Made by a program: the position numbers and the translations under genes. From JBFLVQ01 sp040758525 (GTDB taxonomy: Bacteria > Acidobacteriota > Blastocatellia > Chloracidobacteriales > JADJPF01), in assembly GCA_040758525.1 (NCBI GenBank), contig JBFLVQ010000131.1, positions 1 to 16,478 on the forward strand: DNA of 16,478 bases, in the 5' to 3' direction. This document shows positions 6,323 through 15,158 of this stretch, piece by piece. Every line of letters starts with the position of its first letter. The first letter of the stretch is position 1. The notes beneath the pieces are model-generated. The model was not told the origin of the DNA. It saw only the letters and a list, made by a program, of their open reading frames with translations, and searched no databases.

Positions 6323-9300
6323 TGATCAACGCGATTATCCGTTTCTCTGTATCCCATCGCCTCCTTATCGCAATGATGGTGGCAATTTTAATAATTATCG
6401 GACTCTACAGTCTGCATCATCTACCTATCGATGCTGTACCAGATGTGACCAATGTACAGGTACAGATATTGACAGCGGCAGCGGCGCTACCTCCTCTTGA
6501 GGTAGAGCGCCAGATAACCTTTCCTGTAGAAGTAGCGATGAGCGGTCTGCCGGGAGTTGAGCAGATTCGTTCTGTCTCTAAGTTTGGATTATCTGCGGTT
6601 ACAATAGTCTTTTATGACTCTGTTGATATCTATTTTGCCCGTCAGCTTGTCCTGGAGAGGTTATCACAAGCGCGTGAACAGATCCCTGCCAATATTGGCT
6701 CACCGGAAATGGGGCCGATTTCGACCGGGCTAGGAGAGATTTATCAATATGAATTAAAAGGCAATGGCTATGATCCAACGGCACTGCGCACAATTCAGGA
6801 TTGGATTGTGCGGCGACAACTTTTAGGAGTGTCGGGTATTGCTGAGGTAAACAGTTTCGGTGGACTGGAAAAACAGTATCAAGTGCGACTTGATCCTATC
6901 AAACTACAAGCCTACAGACTTTCACTACGTGATGTAATGGAGGCAGTCACACGCAATAATGAGAATGTAGGTGGTGCCTATATTGAGCATGGCGCAGAAC
7001 AGTATCTACTGCGCAGTATTGGACTGGTCTCTTCTCTTGATGATATTGCTAATATTGTAGTGCAGACGCGCCCTGAAGGTGTACCGATCTACGTACGTGA
7101 TCTAGGCGATATTGTCATTGGCTCTGCGGTACGCCAAGGAGCAGTTACCGCAGATGGTGAAGGAGAGATAGTGGCTGGCATTGCCCTAATGCTAAAAGGT
7201 GAAAACTCTCGTAGTGTGGTAGAGCGAGTCAAAAAGCGTATTGAGCAGATTAAAAAGACTCTTCCTAAAGGTGTCGAGCTTATTCCATTTTATGACCGCA
7301 CAGAGCTTGTTGACCGCACCATTGCTACTGTAACAACGAATCTTGTTGAAGGTGCGCTAATTGTTATTGGTGTGCTAATTCTGCTACTAGGCAATTGGCG
7401 CGGCGCACTGCTGGTCTCTTTGATAATTCCCCTCTCTATGCTGATTGCAGCAATCTGTATGGTTATTTTCAAAGTTTCTGGCAATCTAATGAGTCTGGGC
7501 GCTATCGATTTTGGCTTAATTGTTGATGGCGCCGTCATTATGGTTGAGAATGCAGTACGACGTATTGCGGAAAGACAACACGTACTGGGTCGTAATTTGA
7601 CTAACATTGAATTGCAACAGATGGTAATAGATTCATCTGCAGAAGTCCGTCGTGCCACTATGTTTGGTGAGCTTATCATTATTATTGTCTACCTACCGCT
7701 GCTTAGCTTAACCGGTATTGAAGGTAAGATGTTTAAGCCAATGGCTCTCACAGTAGGGTTTGCTCTTATCGGCTCACTAATTCTCTCTCTTACATTTGTG
7801 CCTGCGGTGATGACTTTTATGCTGCGTGGACATATAGCAGAAAGAGAAAGCCCTATTATTCGGCTGGTCAAACATTGGTATCAACCAATACTGGCATTTG
7901 TTATGAAATATCACCGACAGGCGTTAGCTATTGCCACTGGGCTGGTGATATTAAGCGGTAGTCTATTTCCTTTGTTGGGCGCAGAGTTTATCCCGCGTCT
8001 TGATGAAGGCGCACTGGCAATCGAAGCGCGATTACTGCCTAGCGTCTCGCTTACACAATCGATCAATACATATTCTGAAGTTGAACGGATACTACGTAAG
8101 TTTCCAGAAGTTACTAAGGTAGTGACAAAGATCGGTAGAGCTGAAGTTGCTACTGATCCAATGAGTATAGATTCGGGAGATATCTATATTGCATTAAAAG
8201 AACCCTCCCAATGGACAAGCGCAGCTAGCAAAGATGAACTTATTGAGAAGATGTCAAAAACATTGGAGAGTGGTATTCCCGGGGCAGTTTTTGGATTTTC
8301 TCAACCTATTGAGCTGCGTGTGGCAGAACTTATCTCTGGTGTACGCTCAGATGTAGCAATAAAACTATTTGGTGATGATCTTAACACACTGAAAAAGAAG
8401 GCTGATCAGATAAGCCGAATAGTAAGCAGAGTAGGTGGTGCAGAGGATGTTAAGGTCGAACAGATATCTGGTCTGCCACAGCTACAGATTAAACCTGATC
8501 GTGCTGCAATAGCTCGCTATGGGATAAATGTCGAGGATGTAAATAATCTGGTAGAATCCATTGTTGCTGGTAAGCCAGCCGGCCAGGTTTATCAAGGCGA
8601 TCAGCGTTTTAGTCTGGTTGTGCGACTGACCGATGCAGCCAGTCGTAATTTAGAAACAATAAAGAACCTACCGATTGCCACCGCTAATGGTGCACACATA
8701 CCGCTCTCGCAATTGGCTGATATCTCCATTATTGCAGGGCCAGCACAGATATCGAGAGAAGATGCGCATCGTCGTATTGTAGTTGAGGTGAATGTACGTG
8801 GTCGCGATATTGGCAGTTTTGTTAAGGAAGCACAGGCAGAGATTGAAAAGAATGTTGAACTACCGGCTGGATATTACTTAACCTGGGGCGGGCAGTTTGA
8901 GAATCTGCAACGCGCATCGGCTCGTTTAATGTTGCTAGTGCCAATAGCACTGTTGCTTATTTTTGTCTTGCTCTATACAAGTTTCGGTTGCGTTAAACAG
9001 GCATTAATTATTTATACAGGCATACCTTTCGCAGCGGTAGGAGGAATCCTAGCACTTGCTATAAGAGGTATGCCTTTCTCAATCTCAGCGGGGGTAGGTT
9101 TTATCGCCTTATTTGGTGTTGCCGTACTTAATGGCTTGGTAATGGTGAGTGCTATTAACCGATTACACCAGCAAGAAGTGTCTGTAGAAAAGGCGGTAAA
9201 ACTCGGCGCTGAGATGCGTCTACGTCCAGTCTTGATGACAGCATTAGTCGCTAGTTTGGGATTTATTCCAATGGCACTGGCAACATCTGCCGGGGCAGAG

Positions 9301-9417
9301 GTGCAACGCCCATTAGCAACAGTAGTAATCGGTGGCCTGATTACCTCAACATTGCTAACACTACTGATTCTGCCAACACTCTATAATTGGATTATCGGTA
9401 AGCAAATAAAACGTTAA
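6322..9417 (+). CDS. czcA: Heavy-metal efflux RND transporter, CzcA type (divalent cations)
   Basis: A 1031-residue inner-membrane proton/metal antiporter of full length for the HME-RND family. Hallmarks are the N-terminal helix and IDAVPDVTNVQVQI, the porter domains, and the TM4 motif DFGLIVDGAVIMVEN at 396-410. D396, D402 and E409 keep the spacing of the Asp/Asp/Glu proton-relay residues of CzcA. This DFG-x3-DGA-x3-VEN pattern marks pumps for divalent cations (Zn, Co, Cd, Ni). CusA-type Cu/Ag pumps carry a different TM4 sequence. The second TM block (GEQ-like FGVAVLNGLVMVSAINRL, then RLRPVLMTALVASLGFIPMA) is complete. A GGAGGAGG Shine-Dalgarno lies inside the end of the adaptor gene. No CzcC outer-membrane gene follows within the window, so the channel is probably supplied from elsewhere. 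The choice among Zn, Co, Cd and Ni cannot be made. Confidence 0.93.
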   Translation: MINAIIRFSVSHRLLIAMMVAILIIIGLYSLHHLPIDAVPDVTNVQVQILTAAAALPPLEVERQITFPVEVAMSGLPGVEQIRSVSKFGLSAVTIVFYDSVDIYFARQLVLERLSQAREQIPANIGSPEMGPISTGLGEIYQYELKGNGYDPTALRTIQDWIVRRQLLGVSGIAEVNSFGGLEKQYQVRLDPIKLQAYRLSLRDVMEAVTRNNENVGGAYIEHGAEQYLLRSIGLVSSLDDIANIVVQTRPEGVPIYVRDLGDIVIGSAVRQGAVTADGEGEIVAGIALMLKGENSRSVVERVKKRIEQIKKTLPKGVELIPFYDRTELVDRTIATVTTNLVEGALIVIGVLILLLGNWRGALLVSLIIPLSMLIAAICMVIFKVSGNLMSLGAIDFGLIVDGAVIMVENAVRRIAERQHVLGRNLTNIELQQMVIDSSAEVRRATMFGELIIIIVYLPLLSLTGIEGKMFKPMALTVGFALIGSLILSLTFVPAVMTFMLRGHIAERESPIIRLVKHWYQPILAFVMKYHRQALAIATGLVILSGSLFPLLGAEFIPRLDEGALAIEARLLPSVSLTQSINTYSEVERILRKFPEVTKVVTKIGRAEVATDPMSIDSGDIYIALKEPSQWTSAASKDELIEKMSKTLESGIPGAVFGFSQPIELRVAELISGVRSDVAIKLFGDDLNTLKKKADQISRIVSRVGGAEDVKVEQISGLPQLQIKPDRAAIARYGINVEDVNNLVESIVAGKPAGQVYQGDQRFSLVVRLTDAASRNLETIKNLPIATANGAHIPLSQLADISIIAGPAQISREDAHRRIVVEVNVRGRDIGSFVKEAQAEIEKNVELPAGYYLTWGGQFENLQRASARLMLLVPIALLLIFVLLYTSFGCVKQALIIYTGIPFAAVGGILALAIRGMPFSISAGVGFIALFGVAVLNGLVMVSAINRLHQQEVSVEKAVKLGAEMRLRPVLMTALVASLGFIPMALATSAGAEVQRPLATVVIGGLITSTLLTLLILPTLYNWIIGKQIKR

Positions 9418-9459
9418 ATCTAGCTACTAGGCATTCCGGTATTCATACTGGCAAAGAGC

Positions 9460-9488
9460 TTGCAAAGATTATGGGAAGCAATAATACT
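9460..9488 (+). promoter_or_regulatory. Candidate sigma-70-like promoter for the kinase gene
   Basis: TTGCAA (9460-9465) and AATACT (9483-9488, four of six matches to TATAAT) are spaced by 17 nt. They lie 37 nt before the kinase start. No terminator separates the pump and kinase genes, so read-through is also possible. Confidence 0.3.
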
Positions 9489-9524
9489 TAAAAGGCATAG
9501 GAAAAGAAGGAGTGGACGGATTAT

Positions 9525-11486
9525 ATGCCTAGTTTGGCAGACCTGACAGGGCAGGTTCTTGACGATAAGTATCGTATAGACGAGCAACTAGGACAGGGCG
9601 GGATGGGTGCAGTCTATCTAGCCACACATCTAGGTACACAGCGGCCTGTAGCTGTTAAGGTAATCCGGCCACAATTCATGGCCAACACGGAGTTTGTCGA
9701 ACGATTCAAGCGCGAGGCGGAAGCAGCCGGTCGTTTACGTCACCCTAATGTCGTCAATGTTACTGATTTTGGCTTTACACGTGTAGGCGAAGAACAGATT
9801 GCCTATCTAGCAATGGAATATTTAGATGGCTGCTCCCTTAGCGAAGTGCTTAAGGAAGAAGGCCATCTACCTATCAAATGGGTTGTTGATATTGTTGAAC
9901 AGATCTGCTCAGCAATTGATGAAGCACATCAGCAAGGGATCATCCATCGCGATCTCAAACCTGATAATATCTGGCTCAAGCCAAATCGACGTGGCGGCTA
10001 CACAATTAAAGTGCTTGATTTCGGCCTTGCCAAATTAGGTGATACCGCGACATCCAACTTTTCTGCTAACCCGTTACCAACTAACCTGCCTGTTGATACT
10101 ACAGCCAACTCGGAAGCATCGACTCTGTCTGTAATCACTGCGATACAGCCACCTCCGGGTGGTGATTTTCGCGAGGCCGCTACACAAGTACAACCGTCTG
10201 TTATTGCTAAAGATCGTAGGACTCTTGATCTTAATAACAACTCAACCGTCAAGGATAACAGTGATCACCTCACAGCCGGTGAGCTTACCAGAGTGGGCTC
10301 AGTACTAGGCACACCTCTCTATATGTCGCCGGAACAGTGTCGTGGTGAAATGCTTGGTCCACGCACAGATATCTATTCCTTGGGGGTAATCACTTATCAG
10401 ATGTTAGCTGGTCAGACCCCCTTTCAAGGAAATATGCATACACTAGTGGCACAGCATATGCAGGCGCCGCCACCACCTCTTAAACAGCTATGCCCAAACT
10501 TGCCAAAATCGGTAGCAGCGCTAGTTATGTCAGCACTGGCAAAAAATCCTGCTGAGCGGCCTGTAAGCGCAGCCGCCTTTGCCAATGCACTGCGTGCTAA
10601 TGCCGAAGGCTCTGGGGCAATTCTGCGTCAGGCGATTGCACTCTACAGCGAGCATTTCTCCACTTTTCTACGCATCTCATTGATTGGCCACTTACCAATG
10701 ATTTTTGTAAGTGTGACAAAGATGATTAATGCAGCACAAATGAAACTAGGTATTTTGCCTGAACTGTTCGGTGATATTGTCAATGTTTGGCTAGGATTGT
10801 TGACAGTACTAACTGGTCTGTTTGCCACGGCTGTAAATGCTGGCGCATTTGTGCCTGTGGTGGCACAGTTATTAGTGACTCCATTACGCACAGTGCTGAT
10901 TCGTCCAGTCTTTTCCGTACTAAGAAAACGTTTGCGTGCTTTTGCTACTACAACAATACGCTTCTACATATCTTACATAGGCCGACTGTTTCTGCTGGTA
11001 ATCCCTGGTTTGAAGGCTTACTTTCACTATTCGCTCTATGCTCCTGTAGTAATGATGGAAGGATTGCAGGGCCGTAAGGCACTACAACGCTCAAAAGAGC
11101 TGGTAGGTCGATTACGTCGCACGGTATTAACTGTCTTGATACTCGATGCTGTACTGCGCGGCAACTTAGCAGGTATCCTTGCTAAAATGCAGGTCAAGTT
11201 GATCCCATTCTTACAGGGTAGACCATCTGAACATCTATCAGAAGTGCTTGCGCTTGTCTTTGGCATCCTTATTAATCCGCTTTTTGCCATTACATTTGCA
11301 ATGCTCTACTTCAAGACGCGTCAGGCAGGAGGCGAGACACTTAAGGAAGCACTCGGTCAACAATTCGAGGAGACTGCGCTACCTACTACTGGTTGGCAGC
11401 GTCTAATGCGTGAGCGTGTGCGCGCAGGTAGTCATCCAAACAACCGTGCATCTCATCAGGGTAGATTACCAGTTAATAACGAATAA
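9525..11486 (+). CDS. Membrane-anchored Ser/Thr protein kinase (PknB/Hanks type)
   Basis: A 653-residue protein. The kinase domain runs from ~16 to ~357: Gly-rich loop GQGGMGAVY (23-31), ATP-anchoring K45 (VAVKVI), E64 of helix C, HRDLKPDN (141-148, catalytic D143), DFG (165-167), SPE (268-270) and D282 of TDIYSLG. Between DFG and SPE there are ~90 extra residues (170-258) of low complexity, rich in Ser, Thr, Pro and Asn. Most bacterial kinases have about 20-30 residues there. The C-terminal part (365-600) has several hydrophobic segments (about 381-397, 418-450, 484-498, 533-545, 573-596). It resembles membrane domains of the GPDPase/DUF975 kind (FLRISLIGHLP..., VVMMEGLQGRKALQRSKELVGRL). The last 50 residues are polar. 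AAGGAG is at 9507-9512, 12 nt before the ATG. It could phosphorylate products of the adjacent loci, but this is only suggested by proximity. Confidence 0.9.
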   Translation: MPSLADLTGQVLDDKYRIDEQLGQGGMGAVYLATHLGTQRPVAVKVIRPQFMANTEFVERFKREAEAAGRLRHPNVVNVTDFGFTRVGEEQIAYLAMEYLDGCSLSEVLKEEGHLPIKWVVDIVEQICSAIDEAHQQGIIHRDLKPDNIWLKPNRRGGYTIKVLDFGLAKLGDTATSNFSANPLPTNLPVDTTANSEASTLSVITAIQPPPGGDFREAATQVQPSVIAKDRRTLDLNNNSTVKDNSDHLTAGELTRVGSVLGTPLYMSPEQCRGEMLGPRTDIYSLGVITYQMLAGQTPFQGNMHTLVAQHMQAPPPPLKQLCPNLPKSVAALVMSALAKNPAERPVSAAAFANALRANAEGSGAILRQAIALYSEHFSTFLRISLIGHLPMIFVSVTKMINAAQMKLGILPELFGDIVNVWLGLLTVLTGLFATAVNAGAFVPVVAQLLVTPLRTVLIRPVFSVLRKRLRAFATTTIRFYISYIGRLFLLVIPGLKAYFHYSLYAPVVMMEGLQGRKALQRSKELVGRLRRTVLTVLILDAVLRGNLAGILAKMQVKLIPFLQGRPSEHLSEVLALVFGILINPLFAITFAMLYFKTRQAGGETLKEALGQQFEETALPTTGWQRLMRERVRAGSHPNNRASHQGRLPVNNE

Positions 11487-11503
11487 TTAGATAAGTACAG
11501 AAT

Positions 11504-11530
11504 CCATAGAGATCTCTATGGTTTTGTGTT
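11504..11530 (+). terminator. Palindromic terminator between the convergent kinase and vWA genes
   Basis: CCATAGAGATCTCTATGG (11504-11521) is a perfect 18-bp palindrome. On the + strand AAT precedes it and TTTT follows, so a short hairpin plus U-run ends the kinase transcript 17 nt after its stop. The right half also encodes the Pro-stop end of the vWA gene on the other strand. Minus-strand termination is less clear because the T-run is weaker there. Confidence 0.7.
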
Positions 11531-12715
11531 GTATTTTGCTATCACTGTTTCCAAATTATGCCCTCGTAGCATTGCCTCTAGCACTTCCGGCAATACTTTA
11601 GGAGTACAGCCAAAACAGGGCACACCAACATTGCGTAAACGTTTGGCAAGCGACTCATCATAGCTAGGCACACCAGAATCGCTCAATGCCAGCATACAGA
11701 GCGCACGTGTACCACTAGCAACCATATCTTCCATACGTCGCACTAGCTCGCTGGCGTTACCGCCTTCATATAGATCTGTGAGTAGAATAAAGAGTGTCTT
11801 CTGTGGATCACGCACCAGCTTTTGACAATAACCGACAGCACGATTGATATCAGTACCGCCACCCAATTGCACACCGAAGAGAAGATCGATAGGATCAGTA
11901 CAAACCTCTGTCAGATCTACTACCTCCGTGTCAAAGGCGATCACATGTGTTTCTAGTGCAGGAATACTGGCAAAGATCGATCCCATCACTGAGCCATAAA
12001 CAACACTCTCGGCCATTGACCCGGATTGATCCATACAGACAATTACATTCCATTCACGCCGTCTATGTTGCCTAGCAAAGAAGTGAAAACGCTCTGGCAC
12101 AATCACACGTCGTTCTGGTAGATAATTCTTTAAGTTTGTCTGGATCGTGCGTTTCCAATCAAGATTAGGCAAGCTAGCAAGGGGTTGATGGCGCGAGCGG
12201 TCTAATGCGCCACGCACAGCTCGTTCAATTTCAGCCTGTAACCGCTTTTTGATCTCTTCAACAACTGCATTAACAACCATACGCGCAGTCTCTTTAGTCT
12301 GATCTGGAATCATTCCTTTGAGCGAAAGCAGTGTACCAACTAGCTCAACTGAGGGAGTCACCTGACTAAGCAGTTCTGGCTCGAAAAGAAGTTGCTTTAA
12401 TCCTTTGCGCTCAATTGCATCTTGCTGGATCATCACAACAACATCCTGTTCAAAATATTTGCGTATATCACCCAGCCAACGTGCCAGTTTGCCTGATCCT
12501 GCCCCTAATCCAGCGCTACGCTTCTTTGATTTCTTCTCTTCAGGTGCTTCTTCCTCAATATCGTAAAGCGCACCTAGCGCTCCATCTATCTCTGACATCT
12601 CTTGTGAAAGCAGCGACTGGCTACCACCACGGCATTTACCCATCTGCTCATCGACTCTTTTACCAAGAATCAATCGCCAGCGTTGGTAACGATCAAATTT
12701 AACGGTTTGACTCAT
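11516..12715 (-). CDS. vWA-domain protein with intact MIDAS, last gene of the MoxR/DUF5682 operon
   Basis: A 399-residue cytoplasmic protein (no signal peptide). The N-terminal ~220 residues are helical and charged, with an acidic/basic linker at 53-67 (EEEAPEEKKSKKR). The vWA domain occupies ~222-390. Its MIDAS is DQSGS (D229, S231, S233), T288 in GGGTD and D314 in LLTDLYEGG, so metal-dependent ligand binding should work. The layout resembles CoxE-like vWA partners of MoxR ATPases, which act as adaptors presenting substrates to the ATPase. TAGGAG (12725-12730) lies 9 nt before the ATG. The gene starts 16 nt after the DUF5682 stop, consistent with one operon. A likely role is to couple the MoxR ATPase to the DUF5682 protein or its target; this is inferred from family and context. 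Confidence 0.87.
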   Translation of the reverse strand: MSQTVKFDRYQRWRLILGKRVDEQMGKCRGGSQSLLSQEMSEIDGALGALYDIEEEAPEEKKSKKRSAGLGAGSGKLARWLGDIRKYFEQDVVVMIQQDAIERKGLKQLLFEPELLSQVTPSVELVGTLLSLKGMIPDQTKETARMVVNAVVEEIKKRLQAEIERAVRGALDRSRHQPLASLPNLDWKRTIQTNLKNYLPERRVIVPERFHFFARQHRRREWNVIVCMDQSGSMAESVVYGSVMGSIFASIPALETHVIAFDTEVVDLTEVCTDPIDLLFGVQLGGGTDINRAVGYCQKLVRDPQKTLFILLTDLYEGGNASELVRRMEDMVASGTRALCMLALSDSGVPSYDESLAKRLRNVGVPCFGCTPKVLPEVLEAMLRGHNLETVIAKYNTKP

Positions 12716-12731
12716 CGCTTCATGCTCCTAT

Positions 12732-15113
12732 CTATAATCCTAGATCGCCTAGATCACCCAACTCTTCCGCCAGTTTTTCTAATTCTTGTGCATCTAATTT
12801 TGTCTCTACGGCTTGTGTCAATACGGTAGCATCACCCTGCCAAATTTCTGCAAGCACTGTAGCGAGTCGGCGAGTCTCACCAATTGTGAAACTGGCAAAC
12901 GCGCGGCGTAATCCTGCTACGGCTCGTAAGAAGGCGCCATCATCAAGGCTCTCAATAAAGTCTGACATGGCTAACCATAGTTGCTTACGAGAAAGCAGCG
13001 CCATATGGTTACGTGATGCAAGCCCTTCAAAGTAGCCTGCGCCTGCCGCTACATCCATACCTGGCGAGATACGTTGCGCTACACGTCGCTCTAGTGCTTC
13101 ATCATTCATTAATCCCCTTTCTAATAATAATGCGGCTGCCAGTCCACAAAGATATGGATTGCAGATATTGTCATCAGCAATTGCATTAAGCGCAGCAATC
13201 CAACGATCAATCGCTAGTAGCGGGGTCTGCTGATCAGTATCTTCCCAGCCTTCTAGAAACGCGACAAAATGTATCTGCTCCATTGCCTGACTGGTCGCAC
13301 GCGCTGCCTCATCATCACACTTAGTAGCTGAATGGGCAAGTAGCGCAGCACGTAGGAAGAGTTGAGCTACCAGTGGCTTGAGTGGTTCAACATCAATCTC
13401 AGTGACATCCTTATAACGTACCAAGGCAGCAAGTTCATATACCGCATTAGCAATAGATATAAAACTGGTATCGTCAATTGCTAATGCTTGCACACGCTCA
13501 AGTGCTGCCTGCATAGCATCTTTAAGATCGCAATCAACAGCCTGATGTGCTAATGTAGCAGCCGTACCTACAGCCGTTTCCGCTTCCAGTTTTTCACGTA
13601 ACACCAATACTGCTGCTGTCTCCACAGTATCACCAATCAATGCGTTCTCTACCAAACTAATCTCACATTCTGGTGTCCAGCGCGCTTCCCAAACCTCTTT
13701 GTAAGTACTCTCAGCACGGTCCTCTTTAGAAGTGACATCTTTCACGAATCCTATACCAAGTAGTTGCAGTCTATGGAAGAAGATTGAGCGTCGGCGGTCA
13801 CGAACTGCAGCATCTTCAGTCTTAACAAAGCGGTTTAGACGGCGATCAAGCCAGGGCTTGCCTGTATGGCCTTTGACAATCTGTGTTTTATCCTTAAGAT
13901 ATTCTTCTAGCCTTAATGCTGCTACCAAATGATAGAAGTCATCTTGAATTGAGGTACGAGAAACCCGTTCTGGCAATCTACCGATCTCATCACCTATCTC
14001 GATATCAGAGAGTAGACGTGCAAGTACATTACTATCGCCACCTGCTAGACAAGTGGTAGCAGCATCGCGCAGGTCTCTCAAAGTTGGCGCGCTTGCTCCC
14101 CCTAGCGCTGCCAATGTATGCGCCAGCCGTACGGCTTCAATTACTTCTGCGCTTGATCGTACTAGACCATTGCGGCGTAGCGCCATTGCCATCTCTGTAG
14201 TATAGCGTGTTGGCAGACGCAGCAATGTATCAGCAGAAAGCTCTTCCCATAGTAATTGGAAGTAGCGGGGCGCATGATTGCCGGCGCCATACCCAGATTG
14301 TGCGCTTAGGCGATAGTAGCTATATGGCATTAGTGTGAGAGATGTCTCTGCTTTAGGCAGCTCCTTTAGTTCTGCATCTGTCATTGGCGGTAGTTCACTT
14401 AATAGCACAGGCATATGGAATGCGCCACATACTACTACAATACGCTGAGGATCATGGCCGGCGTCGATCACTTCACGAATGGCACGGCGCATATAAGCCT
14501 CACGGATTAATGTCTCTTGATCACGACGCGCAGATTGACTAGGCAATTCACGTAGACCACGCCCAAACTCACAGATTGCCTCACGATAGGCTGCATCTGC
14601 AGTGAGATGCTCAAAATTGCGTTCCCACCAGGTATCATGATCTGGATCGCCAGCCAGCCAGGCAATCTGTTCATAGGGGTCGTCTAAGTAAGCCTGTGTA
14701 TCACCTGTTGTAGGGGCTAACTCAGTCGCATCTGGTTTAATTGTTTCTACATTATGCAGAGCTAGAAAGACAGCGGCTGGCAGGTCGATAAAACGTACCA
14801 GCCTCTTCTTACGTAGCCCAGTAGTGAGGGCAATCCATTCTGGTGAATAAGCTGCCAATGGATAAAGGATTGAACGTACTGGGCGCTGCTTAGTAAAGGC
14901 GAGTACCGCCACAGGTGGACGAGTCTTTTCGTGTACAAGGGGCTTGAGCAGATCTGTAGCATCACTAGGGCCTTCAATCAGAATCGCAGTAGGATCGATC
15001 TGCTCGATAAACCGTTGTAGGTGCCATGCCCCTGCTGGTGATAGGTGGCGTACTCCAAATATCTGTGCGAGCGGGCCGCTCGCAGGTACTCCTGCACTCT
15101 GTTTCTTGCCCAC
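12732..15113 (-). CDS. DUF5682 family protein with an N-terminal TIKI/TraB/EreA-like hydrolase domain
   Basis: A 793-residue cytoplasmic protein. The N-terminal ~250 residues show FGVRHLSPAGAWHL (G20-x-x-H23), a strand ending in Glu (AILIEGPSD, E47) and, after a long helical stretch, IVVVCGAFHMPVL (G230-x-x-H233). Paired GxxH motifs with an intervening Glu define the TIKI/TraB/GumN/EreA/ChaN superfamily, which includes metalloproteases and esterases. DUF5682 traits seen are EQIAWLAGDPDHDTWWERNFEHL (149-170) and YGAGNHAPRYFQLLWEEL (275-292). Residues ~300-793 are helix-rich with no catalytic motif I recognise, perhaps a repeat scaffold. The C-terminus is a small LGDLGDLGL repeat. The GTG start is supported by AAGGAG 7 nt upstream, next to a leader hairpin. 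It is placed between the MoxR and vWA genes on the same strand. Family call firm; hydrolase activity inferred. Confidence 0.85.
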   Translation of the reverse strand: MGKKQSAGVPASGPLAQIFGVRHLSPAGAWHLQRFIEQIDPTAILIEGPSDATDLLKPLVHEKTRPPVAVLAFTKQRPVRSILYPLAAYSPEWIALTTGLRKKRLVRFIDLPAAVFLALHNVETIKPDATELAPTTGDTQAYLDDPYEQIAWLAGDPDHDTWWERNFEHLTADAAYREAICEFGRGLRELPSQSARRDQETLIREAYMRRAIREVIDAGHDPQRIVVVCGAFHMPVLLSELPPMTDAELKELPKAETSLTLMPYSYYRLSAQSGYGAGNHAPRYFQLLWEELSADTLLRLPTRYTTEMAMALRRNGLVRSSAEVIEAVRLAHTLAALGGASAPTLRDLRDAATTCLAGGDSNVLARLLSDIEIGDEIGRLPERVSRTSIQDDFYHLVAALRLEEYLKDKTQIVKGHTGKPWLDRRLNRFVKTEDAAVRDRRRSIFFHRLQLLGIGFVKDVTSKEDRAESTYKEVWEARWTPECEISLVENALIGDTVETAAVLVLREKLEAETAVGTAATLAHQAVDCDLKDAMQAALERVQALAIDDTSFISIANAVYELAALVRYKDVTEIDVEPLKPLVAQLFLRAALLAHSATKCDDEAARATSQAMEQIHFVAFLEGWEDTDQQTPLLAIDRWIAALNAIADDNICNPYLCGLAAALLLERGLMNDEALERRVAQRISPGMDVAAGAGYFEGLASRNHMALLSRKQLWLAMSDFIESLDDGAFLRAVAGLRRAFASFTIGETRRLATVLAEIWQGDATVLTQAVETKLDAQELEKLAEELGDLGDLGL

Positions 15114-15120
15114 GATTAAT

Positions 15121-15126
15121 CTCCTT
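15121..15126 (-). promoter_or_regulatory. Ribosome binding site supporting the GTG start of the DUF5682 gene
   Basis: On the minus strand AAGGAG lies 7 nt before GTG 15113, an ideal distance. No in-frame ATG offers a better start nearby. Confidence 0.8.
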
Positions 15127-15142
15127 GCACCCTTTCGGATGC
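15127..15142 (-). promoter_or_regulatory. GNRA-capped mRNA hairpin abutting the DUF5682 Shine-Dalgarno
   Basis: The minus-strand transcript reads GCAUCC-GAAA-GGGUGC, six pairs including one G-U, closed by a GAAA tetraloop. It ends at the base before AAGGAG. It lies in the 45-nt gap between moxR and the DUF5682 gene. It could adjust translation of the DUF5682 gene relative to its neighbours. Confidence 0.5.
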
Positions 15143-15158
15143 GCCATTACTACACAAT

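Noticed and set aside
6322..9417. Reading the pump as a CusA-type Cu/Ag exporter
   Set aside because: The TM4 motif is DFG-x3-DGA-x3-VEN, the divalent-cation form.
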